Source of the DNA: JBDXHU01 sp039989475
GTDB taxonomy: Bacteria; Pseudomonadota; Gammaproteobacteria; Pseudomonadales; Halieaceae
Reading direction: 5' to 3'
Length of the DNA: 64,000 bases
Assembly: GCA_039989475.1 (NCBI GenBank)
Contig: JBDXHU010000004.1
Location: 234,481-298,480 of the forward strand
Shown here: positions 1 to 8,717 of the stretch, piece after piece
Layout: the number at the start of each line of letters is the position of its first letter
Numbering within the stretch: the stretch's first letter is position 1
The notes under the pieces: model-generated
Database searches by the model: none
Told to the model about the DNA's origin: nothing
What the model saw: only the letters and a program-made list of their open reading frames with translations
Position numbers and translations under genes: made by a program

Positions 1-660
1 ATCAAGATGGTGCAGGACAGCGGCCGCCTGATCGGCGCCCTCTGTGGCAAGGTTAAACAGGCGGTGGCCCATAAAGAAGCCGGGCTGGATTTCGTCGTTG
101 GCCAGGGCGGTGAAGGCGGCGGTCACACCGGCGATATCGGTTCCATCGTGTTATGGCCGCAAATGATTGATGCGATCGGCGATACACCCTTCCTCGCCGC
201 AGGCGGTATCGGCAATGGCCGCCAGATCGCAGCCGCTCTCGCCATGGGCGCGGCCGGTGTCTGGACCGGCTCCCTGTGGCTGACAGTGGAAGAAGCCCAC
301 ACCCAACCGGCGCAGAAACAGTCCCTGCTCGACGCGGGCAGCGGCGACACCGTACGCTCGCGCTCCTGGACTGGCAAAACCTGCCGTATGCTTAAGAACC
401 AGTGGACCGAGGCCTGGGACCGCCCGGACACCCCCGAACCACTGGGCATGCCACTGCAGGGATTGGTGACCTCGGACGGAATGCGCCGGACTTCAAGCTA
501 TGCCGACCAGGGCGATTGCCAGAAGGTCGCCTTTAATCCCTGCGGACAGGTCATCGGCCAGATCAATGAAGTGGAAAGTTGCCGCAACGTCATGTTCCGA
601 CTGCTGGACGAGTATGTGGATGCCGTTGAAAAGGCGGGCTCTATGCTGCCGGAGGCCTAG
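1..660 (+). CDS. Nitronate monooxygenase, 5'-truncated by window edge
   Basis: The open frame runs in from the left edge, so the N-terminal part of the FMN-dependent TIM barrel is missing. What is visible matches the nitronate monooxygenase / 2-nitropropane dioxygenase family: GGEGGGHTG (about base 106), which carries the family's His, and a later LAAGGIGNG followed by GAAGVWTGS, which form the FMN phosphate site. These enzymes oxidise alkyl nitronates; many members are of unknown substrate. The Met at base 7 lies in mid-fold and is not a start. The stop is 3 bp before the end of the convergent antiporter gene. Confidence 0.88.
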   Translation: MKMVQDSGRLIGALCGKVKQAVAHKEAGLDFVVGQGGEGGGHTGDIGSIVLWPQMIDAIGDTPFLAAGGIGNGRQIAAALAMGAAGVWTGSLWLTVEEAHTQPAQKQSLLDAGSGDTVRSRSWTGKTCRMLKNQWTEAWDRPDTPEPLGMPLQGLVTSDGMRRTSSYADQGDCQKVAFNPCGQVIGQINEVESCRNVMFRLLDEYVDAVEKAGSMLPEA

Positions 661-663
661 CGC

Positions 664-1869
664 TCAGGCCGCCGGGCTGCTGAGCCGGCGTGCCAGCCGC
701 TGAGCCCAGGCATTCGCCGTGAGTCCGTGGGCAATGACGCAAAGCGTGACGGTGCAAACCACGGTATGAATAAGCACTGACTCGGCCGGCAGGTCCGAGG
801 CGCCGACGATAATCAGGAAAACGATACTGGCCAAACCGCGTGGGCCAAACCAGGCCAGGAACAGCTTGGTCTCGAATATTTCGCCGGAGCCCGTCAGCGC
901 AATAACCACCGGCAACATCCTGATCACGGTGAGACTCAACAGGGAGTAGAGCACTACATCCCAGGTCATGTTGGCCCAGTACTGGCCCATCACAGCGGCA
1001 CCAAAGACCACCCAGGTCAGCATCGCCAGCAACTCGGAAATACCCTCCCCGGCCAGCACCAGTTTGTGTGTTTTGTCTTTAGCGAGATAACCGAACAAGA
1101 GGCCGCCGGTGAAAGCGGCTATATAGCCACTACCGTGCAGGGTCTGGGCGGTGGCGAAACAGGCCAGGGCCAGGGTGACCACGGGTATCTGCAGCCAGAT
1201 TGTCGTAATCCAGTCACGACGCTCACAAAAGCGCAGTATCGCCACCCCCAGCGTCACCAGTACCGCGGCGACCAGCACACCAATGCCCAGCTCTTCCGCC
1301 ACCAGGGTGAGGGCCAGCTCGGTGCTCTCGTCCTGGTGGGTTGCGCCCGTGGCCAGGGCCAGGAACACGAATAACACGGGCACGCAGAGTCCGTCATTCA
1401 ATCCGCTTTCGGCGTTCAAGCCTTCCCGCACGCGCGCCGGCACCGCCTTGTTGGAGACTACACCCTTGCCCAGGGCGGCATCCGTCGCCGCCAGCATGGT
1501 AGCCAAAAGGCAGAGCTCAAACAGCGATACCGCCGGGAACACCAGAGTGCCAACATAGGTACCGAGGGCGATACAAAGCGGCAGTCCCAGCAACAGCATG
1601 CGCCTGGGAATCCTGGAGTGGCTGCGCAGAATATTGAGGTCGGCGTTGGCAGCATCGATAAACAGCACCAGCGCCAGGGTTAGATCAGCAAGAACCCGCA
1701 GCTCCACGGTCTTGATATCCAGATCCATGAAACCCAGGCCGACCGGTCCCGCCAGCAATCCGAAGATGATGAAAATCATGGGGCCAGTAACAAAACTGCG
1801 CTCCACCCGGCCGGCGATGGCGGCAAAGATAAATGCGAATACGGTCAGTGTTGCCAGGTCAGCATACAT
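664..1869 (-). CDS. CPA1-type Na+/H+ antiporter (NhaP-like)
   Basis: A 401-residue integral membrane protein with about 11-12 hydrophobic segments. It carries the CPA1 signatures: ATDAALGKGV (the TD motif of the unwound helix) and ESGLNDG (the ND motif with preceding Glu), followed by a hydrophobic helix. The family exchanges Na+ (or K+) for H+ across the inner membrane. The cytoplasmic tail is very short, so there is no visible regulatory domain. It lies downstream of the ParA gene on the same strand with an 11-bp repeat array in the gap. Ion choice cannot be read from the sequence. Confidence 0.85.
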   Translation of the reverse strand: MYADLATLTVFAFIFAAIAGRVERSFVTGPMIFIIFGLLAGPVGLGFMDLDIKTVELRVLADLTLALVLFIDAANADLNILRSHSRIPRRMLLLGLPLCIALGTYVGTLVFPAVSLFELCLLATMLAATDAALGKGVVSNKAVPARVREGLNAESGLNDGLCVPVLFVFLALATGATHQDESTELALTLVAEELGIGVLVAAVLVTLGVAILRFCERRDWITTIWLQIPVVTLALACFATAQTLHGSGYIAAFTGGLLFGYLAKDKTHKLVLAGEGISELLAMLTWVVFGAAVMGQYWANMTWDVVLYSLLSLTVIRMLPVVIALTGSGEIFETKLFLAWFGPRGLASIVFLIIVGASDLPAESVLIHTVVCTVTLCVIAHGLTANAWAQRLARRLSSPAA

Positions 1870-1920
1870 ACGAAACTTCCAGACAGTTTGGTGCGGGTAT
1901 GTTAACCCACTGTTAAGCCA

Positions 1921-1997
1921 CTATGCCGCAACTATGCCGCAACCATGCCGCAACCATGCCGCAACCATGCCTCAACTATGCGGCAACTATGCGGCAA
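1921..1997. repeat. Tandem array, seven 11-bp units (CTATGCCGCAA type)
   Basis: Seven consecutive 11-bp units: two CTATGCCGCAA, two CCATGCCGCAA, one CCATGCCTCAA and two CTATGCGGCAA. The last unit forms the final codons and stop of the minus-strand ParA gene; the rest fill the gap before the antiporter start. The unit is not a multiple of three, so growth of the array inside the gene would shift its frame. Confidence 0.95.
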
Positions 1998-2787
1998 CCC
2001 GGGCCGCAGTCGCCTCCAGCTCAGCGTGCAGATCAAGATACTGCTGGGTTAACTTGTGGCTGGGCGCCAGGTCGATCAGCGGACGGTGTTCCCGATGGGA
2101 CTCTTTCATCTTGATCGAGGTATTCAGGTAGGTCGCAAACACCGGCATACCCTCTTCCTCCAATTCCGCCACCAGCTCGCCGGGCAAGTTAGCCTGGGAA
2201 TTGAACTGGTTGATTACGATGCCCTCGACCTCGAGATCCGGGTTGTGGTCTTCCTGCAGCTCGACAATATTGTCCATCAGGCTATACAGGGACTGGCGCG
2301 CGAAGCTGTCGCAGTCGAAGGGAATAAGCAGGGAGTGAGCGGCGATCAGGGCAGACTTGCTGTAGAAGTTGAAATTCGGCGGGGTATCAATATAAATCCG
2401 GTCGTATTCCCCTTCGAGCTTGTCCAGGGCATCGCGCAGCTTGTAAATCTTGTAGCGCGACTCCAGCTCCTTCTCCATTGAGGTCAGGATCGGACTGGAG
2501 GGCATCAGGTAAAGATTTTCGTAGGGCGTCTCCCAGACAAAGGAGTCCGGGTTGGCGGCCATTTTGCGCGAACCGACGGTCTGCTTGAACAGGGCGGCCA
2601 CGCCCTGGGCCTCGGCCGGATAAGCCTCGGCGTCGATTTCGCCAACCAGGTAGTGGGTGGTATTGCCCTGCACATCGAGGTCGACCACCAGGGTTCTAAG
2701 CCCCATAGCGGCACCGATAGCAGCCAGGTTACAGGTAATGCTGGTCTTGCCAACACCACCTTTTTGATTAAACACCACTCGTCTCAT
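1987..2787 (-). CDS. ParA/Soj-family ATPase, orphan
   Basis: A 266-residue deviant Walker ATPase. The N-terminus reads MRRVVFNQKGGVGKTS, with the deviant Walker A (KGGVGKT), then VVDLDVQGN (Walker A') and YIDTPPN (Walker B). ParA-type ATPases position DNA or protein cargo on the nucleoid. No ParB gene or parS-like repeat is visible, so this looks like an orphan that may position another cargo. I chose the ATG at 2787 because GGAGGG sits at good distance; an upstream in-frame extension to 2835 would overlap the alcohol dehydrogenase gene. The stop codon lies inside the 11-bp tandem array. Confidence 0.88.
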   Translation of the reverse strand: MRRVVFNQKGGVGKTSITCNLAAIGAAMGLRTLVVDLDVQGNTTHYLVGEIDAEAYPAEAQGVAALFKQTVGSRKMAANPDSFVWETPYENLYLMPSSPILTSMEKELESRYKIYKLRDALDKLEGEYDRIYIDTPPNFNFYSKSALIAAHSLLIPFDCDSFARQSLYSLMDNIVELQEDHNPDLEVEGIVINQFNSQANLPGELVAELEEEGMPVFATYLNTSIKMKESHREHRPLIDLAPSHKLTQQYLDLHAELEATAARVAA

Positions 2788-2822
2788 GACCGCTTTACCC
2801 TCCATTAACAGGGCGTACGATT

Positions 2823-3983
2823 CTAAACGCGCCACACCCGTTCGTACAGCTCAACGATCTGATTTACGTCAGGAATACGTGGATTATTTGCCGGAGACCC
2901 CGAGGCCAGGGCCTGCTCCGCCATTACCGGCAGATCCCTGAACCAGTCTTCCTCCGCTATACCCCAGGAACCCGGGCTGGGGACCTCGAGATCGCTATTG
3001 AGCTGACGCAGACCGGCCACCAGCTTCTCCAGGGCAAGCTCGTCATTATCGTCGGCCGCGGCCATGTCCATAACCCGCGCTGCCTCGGCATAGCGCTGCG
3101 GGGCACCCTGGACTGACCAGGCGGTAATTTCCGGTAGCAGCATGGCGTTACTGAGGCCATGGGGCACATGATAAAACGCACCGAGGGGCCGACTCATGCC
3201 GTGAATCAGGGTCACCGAAGCATTGGCAAAGGCAATGCCGCCCTGGGTCGCGGCGAGCATCATGGCCTCGCGGGCGACGCGGTTATCCGGCTCGGCGCAG
3301 GCCGTGCGGATATTGAGGGCGATGGTACGCATCGCGGTCAGCGCGACGCTGTCGGTAAACGGGTTGGCCTTGCGGCTCACATAGGCTTCCAGCGCATGAC
3401 AGAGGCTATCGATACCGGTATCAGCGGTCAGTCTATAGGGCATGGACATCGTCAATTCATAATCCACCAGCGCGGCCACCGGCATCAACCCCAGCCCCAT
3501 CCACAGCATTTTTTCACTGGTCCCGGTATCCGTAATTACCGCCACCCGGGTCGCCTCGGAACCGGTTCCCGCCGTGGTCGGTATAGCGATAATCGGGGCG
3601 CCGGCGCTCAGCACATAAGGTACCTTGTACTGGCTCATGGGATCCTCAAGCTCCGCCATGACGGCCACCGCCTTGGCCGTATCTATGGAGGAACCGCCGC
3701 CGAGGGCAATCACCGCATCGTGGCCGCCGCTGCGAAACTGATCCAGCGCCGCCGACACCGAATCTGTGGTCGGATCAGGCACGCAATCAGTGAACAAACC
3801 GCAGGGAATTGCGGCCTGGGCAAGCTGCATTTGCAGGCGCTCAACGTAGCCACACTGCAACATAAAGGGGTCAGACACCAGCAGCGGCTGCCTCACATTC
3901 AACTCATCGAGTGTCGCGCTCAGTTGATCGCTGGCACCGGCGCCGATACGCAAAATTCGTGGTAGATTGATGGTCGCAGTCAC
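2823..3983 (-). CDS. Iron-containing alcohol dehydrogenase
   Basis: 386 residues, the usual length for group III Fe-dependent alcohol dehydrogenases. It shows the NAD-binding GGGSSIDTAKA, the AIPTTAGTGSEAT segment, and the metal-site histidine regions CHALEAY, LIHGMSRPLG and HVPHG. The enzyme interconverts alcohols and aldehydes with NAD(H); the substrate is not deducible. It lies 35 bp upstream of the ParA start on the same strand, so the two may be co-transcribed. Confidence 0.9.
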   Translation of the reverse strand: MTATINLPRILRIGAGASDQLSATLDELNVRQPLLVSDPFMLQCGYVERLQMQLAQAAIPCGLFTDCVPDPTTDSVSAALDQFRSGGHDAVIALGGGSSIDTAKAVAVMAELEDPMSQYKVPYVLSAGAPIIAIPTTAGTGSEATRVAVITDTGTSEKMLWMGLGLMPVAALVDYELTMSMPYRLTADTGIDSLCHALEAYVSRKANPFTDSVALTAMRTIALNIRTACAEPDNRVAREAMMLAATQGGIAFANASVTLIHGMSRPLGAFYHVPHGLSNAMLLPEITAWSVQGAPQRYAEAARVMDMAAADDNDELALEKLVAGLRQLNSDLEVPSPGSWGIAEEDWFRDLPVMAEQALASGSPANNPRIPDVNQIVELYERVWRV

Positions 3984-4030
3984 CCGACTTCTTCCTGTTC
4001 ATTTCCGGCGAGGGGAGTAACCTTAGCATA

Positions 4031-4636
4031 ATGAAGGACAGCGAATGCATTGCCCGCATACTGCAATTCTGGTTCGGCGAACTGGATACCGATGGCCTGG
4101 CTGCGCCCGGTCGCAACAAGCTCTGGTTTCAGTCCACGCCAGCCGATGACCGTCAAATCGAGGAAGAATTTGGCGATAATGTGGCGCGGGCAATCAGCGG
4201 CGCACTGGATCACTGGAGCGAAAGCGCGGATGGGCTAGTAGCGCTGATACTGCTGCTGGACCAGTTCCCCCGCAGCATTTACCGGGGCACGCCCAGGGCC
4301 TTCAGTGGCGACGCAAAAGCCCTGCTGCTGTGCCGGGCTGCGGTGAGTGCCGGTATAGACAGCGATATGCCGAGCATACACCGGGTGTTTCTATATATTC
4401 CCTTTGAGCACGCCGAGGATTTGCAGGCCCAGGATGAGGGCGTGGCCTGTTTCGACCGGCTGCTGGATTACAGTAGCACCGCGGCGCAGCCGGTAATCAG
4501 CGGGTTCCGGGATTACATGCTTGCCCACCGCGAGGTGATCGCCCGGTTTGGTCGTTTCCCCCACCGTAACCCGATTCTCGAGCGGACCTCGACCACCGAG
4601 GAGATGTCCCACCTGGAACTCCATGGAGGCTTCTAG
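4031..4636 (+). CDS. DUF924 family protein
   Basis: 201 residues matching the DUF924 (COG3803) family: ILQFWFGE near the N-terminus, LILLLDQFPRSIYRGTPRAF in the middle and the RFGRFPHRN motif near the end. Members are all-helical TPR-like proteins of unknown function. The ATG follows directly from the divergent start of the alcohol dehydrogenase, about 47 bp away, so the two genes share a promoter region. It converges with the Nudix gene downstream. Confidence 0.88.
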   Translation: MKDSECIARILQFWFGELDTDGLAAPGRNKLWFQSTPADDRQIEEEFGDNVARAISGALDHWSESADGLVALILLLDQFPRSIYRGTPRAFSGDAKALLLCRAAVSAGIDSDMPSIHRVFLYIPFEHAEDLQAQDEGVACFDRLLDYSSTAAQPVISGFRDYMLAHREVIARFGRFPHRNPILERTSTTEEMSHLELHGGF

Positions 4637-4668
4637 CCCTGGTTCGAGGGTTTCTACCGCAGGATGGA

Positions 4669-5214
4669 TTAGGGGCCGGTGCACACCGGTTCAAGCCGGT
4701 ACAGGTCCTGGGACATCTCGGCCTGGTAGACCTCGAACTCACCGCGCTCCAGGTCATCGTAGGCCTGGCGGATGGAGTCGTTGACCTCGGGATAGGCGAC
4801 CTGGTCCCAGGGACATTCCTCGCGTGAATAGAAGGCCGCGTCGATGGCCTCACTACCCGGTGCACAGACCTCGGAATCTGTAGTCGCGCGATAGGCGATA
4901 TAGACCTGGTTGATGAAGGTGATGGTGCCGGTCATATAGAATTCCAGGGTGGCAGGGTCTAGCCGGATACCGGCCTCCTCCCACAACTCCCGGGCCGCTC
5001 CCTCGGCGCTGGTCTCACCCGCCTCCATGAATCCACCGGGTATCGCCCAGAATCCTTGTTTGGGCTCCAGCCTGCGTTGAATCCAGAGCAGTTTTTCACC
5101 GCAGGAGACAAAACAGGTGAGCATCACGGAGGGGTGATCATGGTGGCGCTGCTTACAGCCTGGACAATACAGGCCGGGCTCCAGGGCGCCACCACAATCG
5201 GGGCAGAAATTCAC
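4669..5214 (-). CDS. Nudix hydrolase with N-terminal zinc ribbon
   Basis: 181 residues. Residues 4-19 form a small zinc ribbon (CPDCGG...CPGC). The Nudix box follows at about residues 61-83, with GGFMEAGET and the catalytic REXXEE as RELWEEAG. This layout is shared with NADH pyrophosphatase-like proteins, which hydrolyse nucleoside diphosphates linked to another moiety. The start is GTG, overlapping the pqiC stop by four bases (GTGA), so translation is probably coupled to the pqi operon. Confidence 0.87.
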   Translation of the reverse strand: MNFCPDCGGALEPGLYCPGCKQRHHDHPSVMLTCFVSCGEKLLWIQRRLEPKQGFWAIPGGFMEAGETSAEGAARELWEEAGIRLDPATLEFYMTGTITFINQVYIAYRATTDSEVCAPGSEAIDAAFYSREECPWDQVAYPEVNDSIRQAYDDLERGEFEVYQAEMSQDLYRLEPVCTGP

Positions 5215-5774
5215 TCCTGGCGCATGGCCAGCAGCGCATCGGCAATATCTTTCGCCAGCCCGGCGAGCAGCGATTGCTCGGCCCGGGCCAGTGCCGCATA
5301 GCCATCGCTGGTGAGATCAACAGTTTTGCCGAACTGGTGTGGAGCGATCACCTCTCCGTCCTTGCGCAGGTACCAGTAGGCGAAAATAACCGCCTGTCCG
5401 TCGGCGGTACCGTGCAATTGATCAAGCCGGATTTCCACCACCGTTTCCGCATTGGAAATAGTCGCGGGGAACAGGTCTTCACCCAGGTGTTGGGATATTT
5501 CGCGCTGCAGGAACATGCGCACACTCTGGCTCATGGGCTCCGCCCACTGATGGTGCATTGCCGGGCGAATTTGCCCATTGCCGACTTCCAGCATCATGCC
5601 AGGCTGGTCGATATAGGCGGCGATGGCCACGCTGCCGAGGGCGAAATCCCTGGAGCCCTTCAGCTCTCGCGATTCCGGAGCATGATCTTTACCCAGCAGG
5701 TAGTAATTCGTCTCCACCGGCTGCCCGGAGCAAGCCACCAGGCCCACTATCAATAGTATCGCGGCATATCTCAT
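5211..5774 (-). CDS. pqiC: PqiC-like ABC transport auxiliary lipoprotein
   Basis: 187 residues with a lipoprotein signal (hydrophobic stretch ending LVAC, lipidated Cys at about 15). It has the PqiC/YmbA family layout, with NYYLLG shortly after the lipobox. In Escherichia coli PqiC is an outer-membrane lipoprotein forming a ring that docks the PqiB MCE needle, which is thought to move lipids across the periplasm. The start overlaps the PqiB stop by one base (TAATG) and its stop overlaps the Nudix start, so it is a middle gene of the operon. Confidence 0.85.
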   Translation of the reverse strand: MRYAAILLIVGLVACSGQPVETNYYLLGKDHAPESRELKGSRDFALGSVAIAAYIDQPGMMLEVGNGQIRPAMHHQWAEPMSQSVRMFLQREISQHLGEDLFPATISNAETVVEIRLDQLHGTADGQAVIFAYWYLRKDGEVIAPHQFGKTVDLTSDGYAALARAEQSLLAGLAKDIADALLAMRQE

Positions 5775-7396
5775 TAGCGTTTGGCCTCCGGTATGGGATC
5801 AGGGGGTAGCTTCGACGGCATGATTGCCGCGTTGGGCTGGCCGGACAGGGTCCGGGTCAAGGATTCCACATTGCCCAGCGTGCGGTTCAGCTGTTGCAAG
5901 GTGCTGTTAAGGTTCTGGTACAGGGGCGAATCAGGCGACAGGCCATCCAGTGTCGCTCGCAACTCACCCGGCAAGGCCTGGGTGTCCTTGTTGTTCACGA
6001 TCTTGCGCAGACCGGCAAGCGTCTTGTCCAGTTCAGCCAGGGCTTCATTGGCATTGCCCACGGTCTGGTCCAAGGGCAAGCGATTGAACTTGTCGAGCAG
6101 TTCATTGACCTTGACCAGTACCTGGTCAAAGCCACCGCCGATGGTTGGAATTTCGGGGTAACCACCCCACTCCCCCATCTCGACAGTCTCATCAACTTCA
6201 AAACGGTCTATTCCAATGTACTTGGCGCCGGTCAGCAGGTTACCTGTCTCTATGGTGGCACGCATACCGGCCGGCACACCGGCGCTCACCGTTTGACTCA
6301 GCATTGCTACAGACTCTGCATTGTCCGGCAGGCCCAGCCGGGCTGGCTCGATATACAGCAAAACCGGAATGGGCTCAGCATCGCCCCCCAGATCCTCCTC
6401 GCCCGCCTCAAAGGCCGCCCTGTTCTGCAATATCATGTCCTTGTACATGAGCCGCTCGACTCTACCGATAGGAATACCCCGGTACTCGACCGGCGCCCCG
6501 GGCAGCAGACCCTTGATCGACTGACTAAACCGCACCACGTAATAGCTGCCAAAAGAGAACGGGTTTGTTTCGGCCTCCTCAAGCGAGCCATACAATTTGA
6601 ACTCAGTATTATTTTCCACCGGCTCGCCCGCCGGCATTCCCGGGGGTGTAGCAAAGGTCACGCCACCCAATAGCACCGTATCCATAGAGCCAGTTGAGAC
6701 CTGCAAGCCCTCAGCACTGGCATTAAGCGATATGCCGCTAATGTTATAAAAGCGCACTGAACTGTCTACCAGCTCGTCGTAGGGCGCATCAATAAACACG
6801 GTGTACATAGCGCGGCGGCGGTCCGCATCGAACTCCATGTTCTCGATACGTCCCACCTTGTAGCCCCTGTACACCACAGAGTCACCGGTACTGACCGACC
6901 CGGCCCGGTCGCCCTCCAGCCTGAGACGCAAGCCCGGCGCACCAGCCGCAGTTTGTGGTGGTCTTTCCAGGGCATCGTAGCGGCGCGTGCCAATCTTGCC
7001 CTCGCCCGGCCCCATGCGGATATAGGCGCCGGAGAGCAGCGTATCAAGGCCTGATATATTGCCCACGCCAATCTGGGCCGTGACCACCCAGAAGCGCGTG
7101 TCATCGCGCAGCAGGGGCAGCGCCTGCCGTTCCATTTTGACCTTGGCGAGCACACCCTGGAAATCGTCACTGAGAATGACCTCCTGCACGACTCCCATTT
7201 CTACATTGCGGTATTTGACCTTGGTCTTACCGGCCGTGAGTCCTTCTGCGGTATCGAAGGAGATCATGATTTCCGGGCCCTCGGTCATCCAGGTGTGCGC
7301 CACCATCCAGACACCGAGAACTACCGCCAGTATCGGGATCACCCATATCGCATTAAAGGATTTTCCCTTACGAATTTCAGGTTGAGCTGTTGTCAT
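5774..7396 (-). CDS. pqiB: PqiB-like MCE protein, three MCE domains
   Basis: 540 residues: one N-terminal membrane helix (AIWVIPILAVVLGVWMVA), then three MCE/MlaD domains (starting near EIMISFDTAEGLTAGKTKVKYR, the second near LRLEGDRAGSVSTGDSVVYR, the third near VVRFSQSIKGLLPGAPVEYRG), and a C-terminal helical tail that in PqiB forms the needle. It forms hexameric tunnels for lipid traffic between the two membranes. I chose the ATG at 7396 because GGAAG lies six bases before it; ATGs at 7399 and 7414 are alternatives. Its start overlaps the end of the PqiA gene. Confidence 0.9.
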   Translation of the reverse strand: MTTAQPEIRKGKSFNAIWVIPILAVVLGVWMVAHTWMTEGPEIMISFDTAEGLTAGKTKVKYRNVEMGVVQEVILSDDFQGVLAKVKMERQALPLLRDDTRFWVVTAQIGVGNISGLDTLLSGAYIRMGPGEGKIGTRRYDALERPPQTAAGAPGLRLRLEGDRAGSVSTGDSVVYRGYKVGRIENMEFDADRRRAMYTVFIDAPYDELVDSSVRFYNISGISLNASAEGLQVSTGSMDTVLLGGVTFATPPGMPAGEPVENNTEFKLYGSLEEAETNPFSFGSYYVVRFSQSIKGLLPGAPVEYRGIPIGRVERLMYKDMILQNRAAFEAGEEDLGGDAEPIPVLLYIEPARLGLPDNAESVAMLSQTVSAGVPAGMRATIETGNLLTGAKYIGIDRFEVDETVEMGEWGGYPEIPTIGGGFDQVLVKVNELLDKFNRLPLDQTVGNANEALAELDKTLAGLRKIVNNKDTQALPGELRATLDGLSPDSPLYQNLNSTLQQLNRTLGNVESLTRTLSGQPNAAIMPSKLPPDPIPEAKR

Positions 7397-8009
7397 CATC
7401 TTCTTCCATTGCATCCCACATCAGGCGGGAATCGAAACTTTCTGCGGCCACCATGGTGACGATTACCACCCCGGCAAACGCCAATGCGGCAATTCCAGGC
7501 CGGATAACCAATAGCCCGCCCAGATGAACCAGCGCCACCAGGATAGCCACCACGAACACGTCGACCATCGACCACTTGCCGATAAATTCTGTCATACGAT
7601 ACATCAGGCTGCGTTGGCGCGGACTCGCATTAGAGCCGCTGTGTACACTCCATACAAGGTAGAACATCGCCATCAGCTTGCCAGAGGGTACCAGCACACT
7701 GAATATAAATATCACCAGGGCAACCGGCACCGAGCCCAGTTTTATCAGCAGGATCACGCCGCCCATGATGGTGCTGGGTTCGGTCTTACCCAGTTGGTCG
7801 GTGAGCATAATCGGCAGCGTATTAGCGGGTATGTAGAGTATGCAGGCCGTGATCAACAAAGCGACCGTGCGCTGCAGGCTGCCGGCTTTGCGGGCGTGCA
7901 TGGCCGAGCCGCAGCGTGGGCAGTGGTGCTGGTCCAGGGGCGCCAACTTGCAGCACAAATGGCAGGCAGCCAGACCCTGGGAGAGAGCGGTGTCCTGTTG
8001 CTCACTCAT
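7377..8009 (-). CDS. pqiA: PqiA-type membrane protein, C-terminal half equivalent
   Basis: 210 residues with an N-terminal zinc ribbon (CHLCCK...CPRCGS) and four predicted membrane helices, including the PqiA motif YIPANTLPIM. In Escherichia coli PqiA and YebS, two such domains are fused in one protein; here they are separate genes, this being the second. The role is inner-membrane partner of PqiB. It overlaps the preceding PqiA gene by four bases (ATGA). Confidence 0.88.
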   Translation of the reverse strand: MSEQQDTALSQGLAACHLCCKLAPLDQHHCPRCGSAMHARKAGSLQRTVALLITACILYIPANTLPIMLTDQLGKTEPSTIMGGVILLIKLGSVPVALVIFIFSVLVPSGKLMAMFYLVWSVHSGSNASPRQRSLMYRMTEFIGKWSMVDVFVVAILVALVHLGGLLVIRPGIAALAFAGVVIVTMVAAESFDSRLMWDAMEEDDDNSST

Positions 8010-8614
8010 GCAGCTTCCAACTCCTCAATCAACTTCCAGCACTGATAGCGATCCAGGCTGATTACCGCGTAGGTAAACAGGATACTGAATGCCGCATAGG
8101 CCCAGAATGATATGCCCAGGACCACAGTCGCCATGGCGGCAATTTTCACCAGGCTGACAATCACGCCAATAATAAACACTTCCACCATGGCCCAGTTCTG
8201 CAACTCGAAAAGCAGGTGCGCAACCGGCTTCAGCCACCAGCGATGCACTTTTTTGTTCAGGGGCACTGCCAACAGCACCAGCAGCACCAGCACCGCCGCG
8301 GGAATATAAATAATGAACGCCGCAACCAGCAACGCCACCTCGGGCATGCCGTGTTCCCACAGGGACATGGGCGTGGAACGCAGGGTCATAACACTTTCCA
8401 GGCCACTGGCGGCAAAGGACAGGAAGGGGAAGCTGTTGGCCAGCAACAGGCAGATAATGGCGCCCAGCGCACTAGCCAGCACGCGTTCGTAGGCATCAGT
8501 GCGAAACCGGGTCAGGAACCCACCACAACGCGGACAGTCCGCGGTCGCTCCATCCGACAGTGCACTGACATCGACCAACAAGTCGCAGCCGTGACAGGCT
8601 ATTTCTCCACTCAT
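8006..8614 (-). CDS. pqiA: PqiA-type membrane protein, N-terminal half equivalent
   Basis: 202 residues: a zinc ribbon (CHGCDL...CPRCGG) followed by four membrane helices, with LLANSFPFLSF as the counterpart of the PqiA helix motif. It is the first gene of the minus-strand pqi operon. I chose the ATG at 8614 (MSGEIACHGCDLL) because the next upstream option is a TTG at 8650 without supporting signal. It is divergent from cinA with about 100 bp between them, which must hold both promoters. Confidence 0.85.
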   Translation of the reverse strand: MSGEIACHGCDLLVDVSALSDGATADCPRCGGFLTRFRTDAYERVLASALGAIICLLLANSFPFLSFAASGLESVMTLRSTPMSLWEHGMPEVALLVAAFIIYIPAAVLVLLVLLAVPLNKKVHRWWLKPVAHLLFELQNWAMVEVFIIGVIVSLVKIAAMATVVLGISFWAYAAFSILFTYAVISLDRYQCWKLIEELEAA

Positions 8615-8717
8615 GGCGATAGATAATAGTCTAGTGGGAGCCACACGCAACTACCCCCTATGCGCCAACTCCCTGCCCCGCTATGCTTAGGCCCCTTTCA
8701 CCTGAACTGGTTTAACA

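Noticed and set aside
1921..1997. CRISPR array
   Set aside because: The 11-bp units are contiguous, with no spacers and no cas genes.
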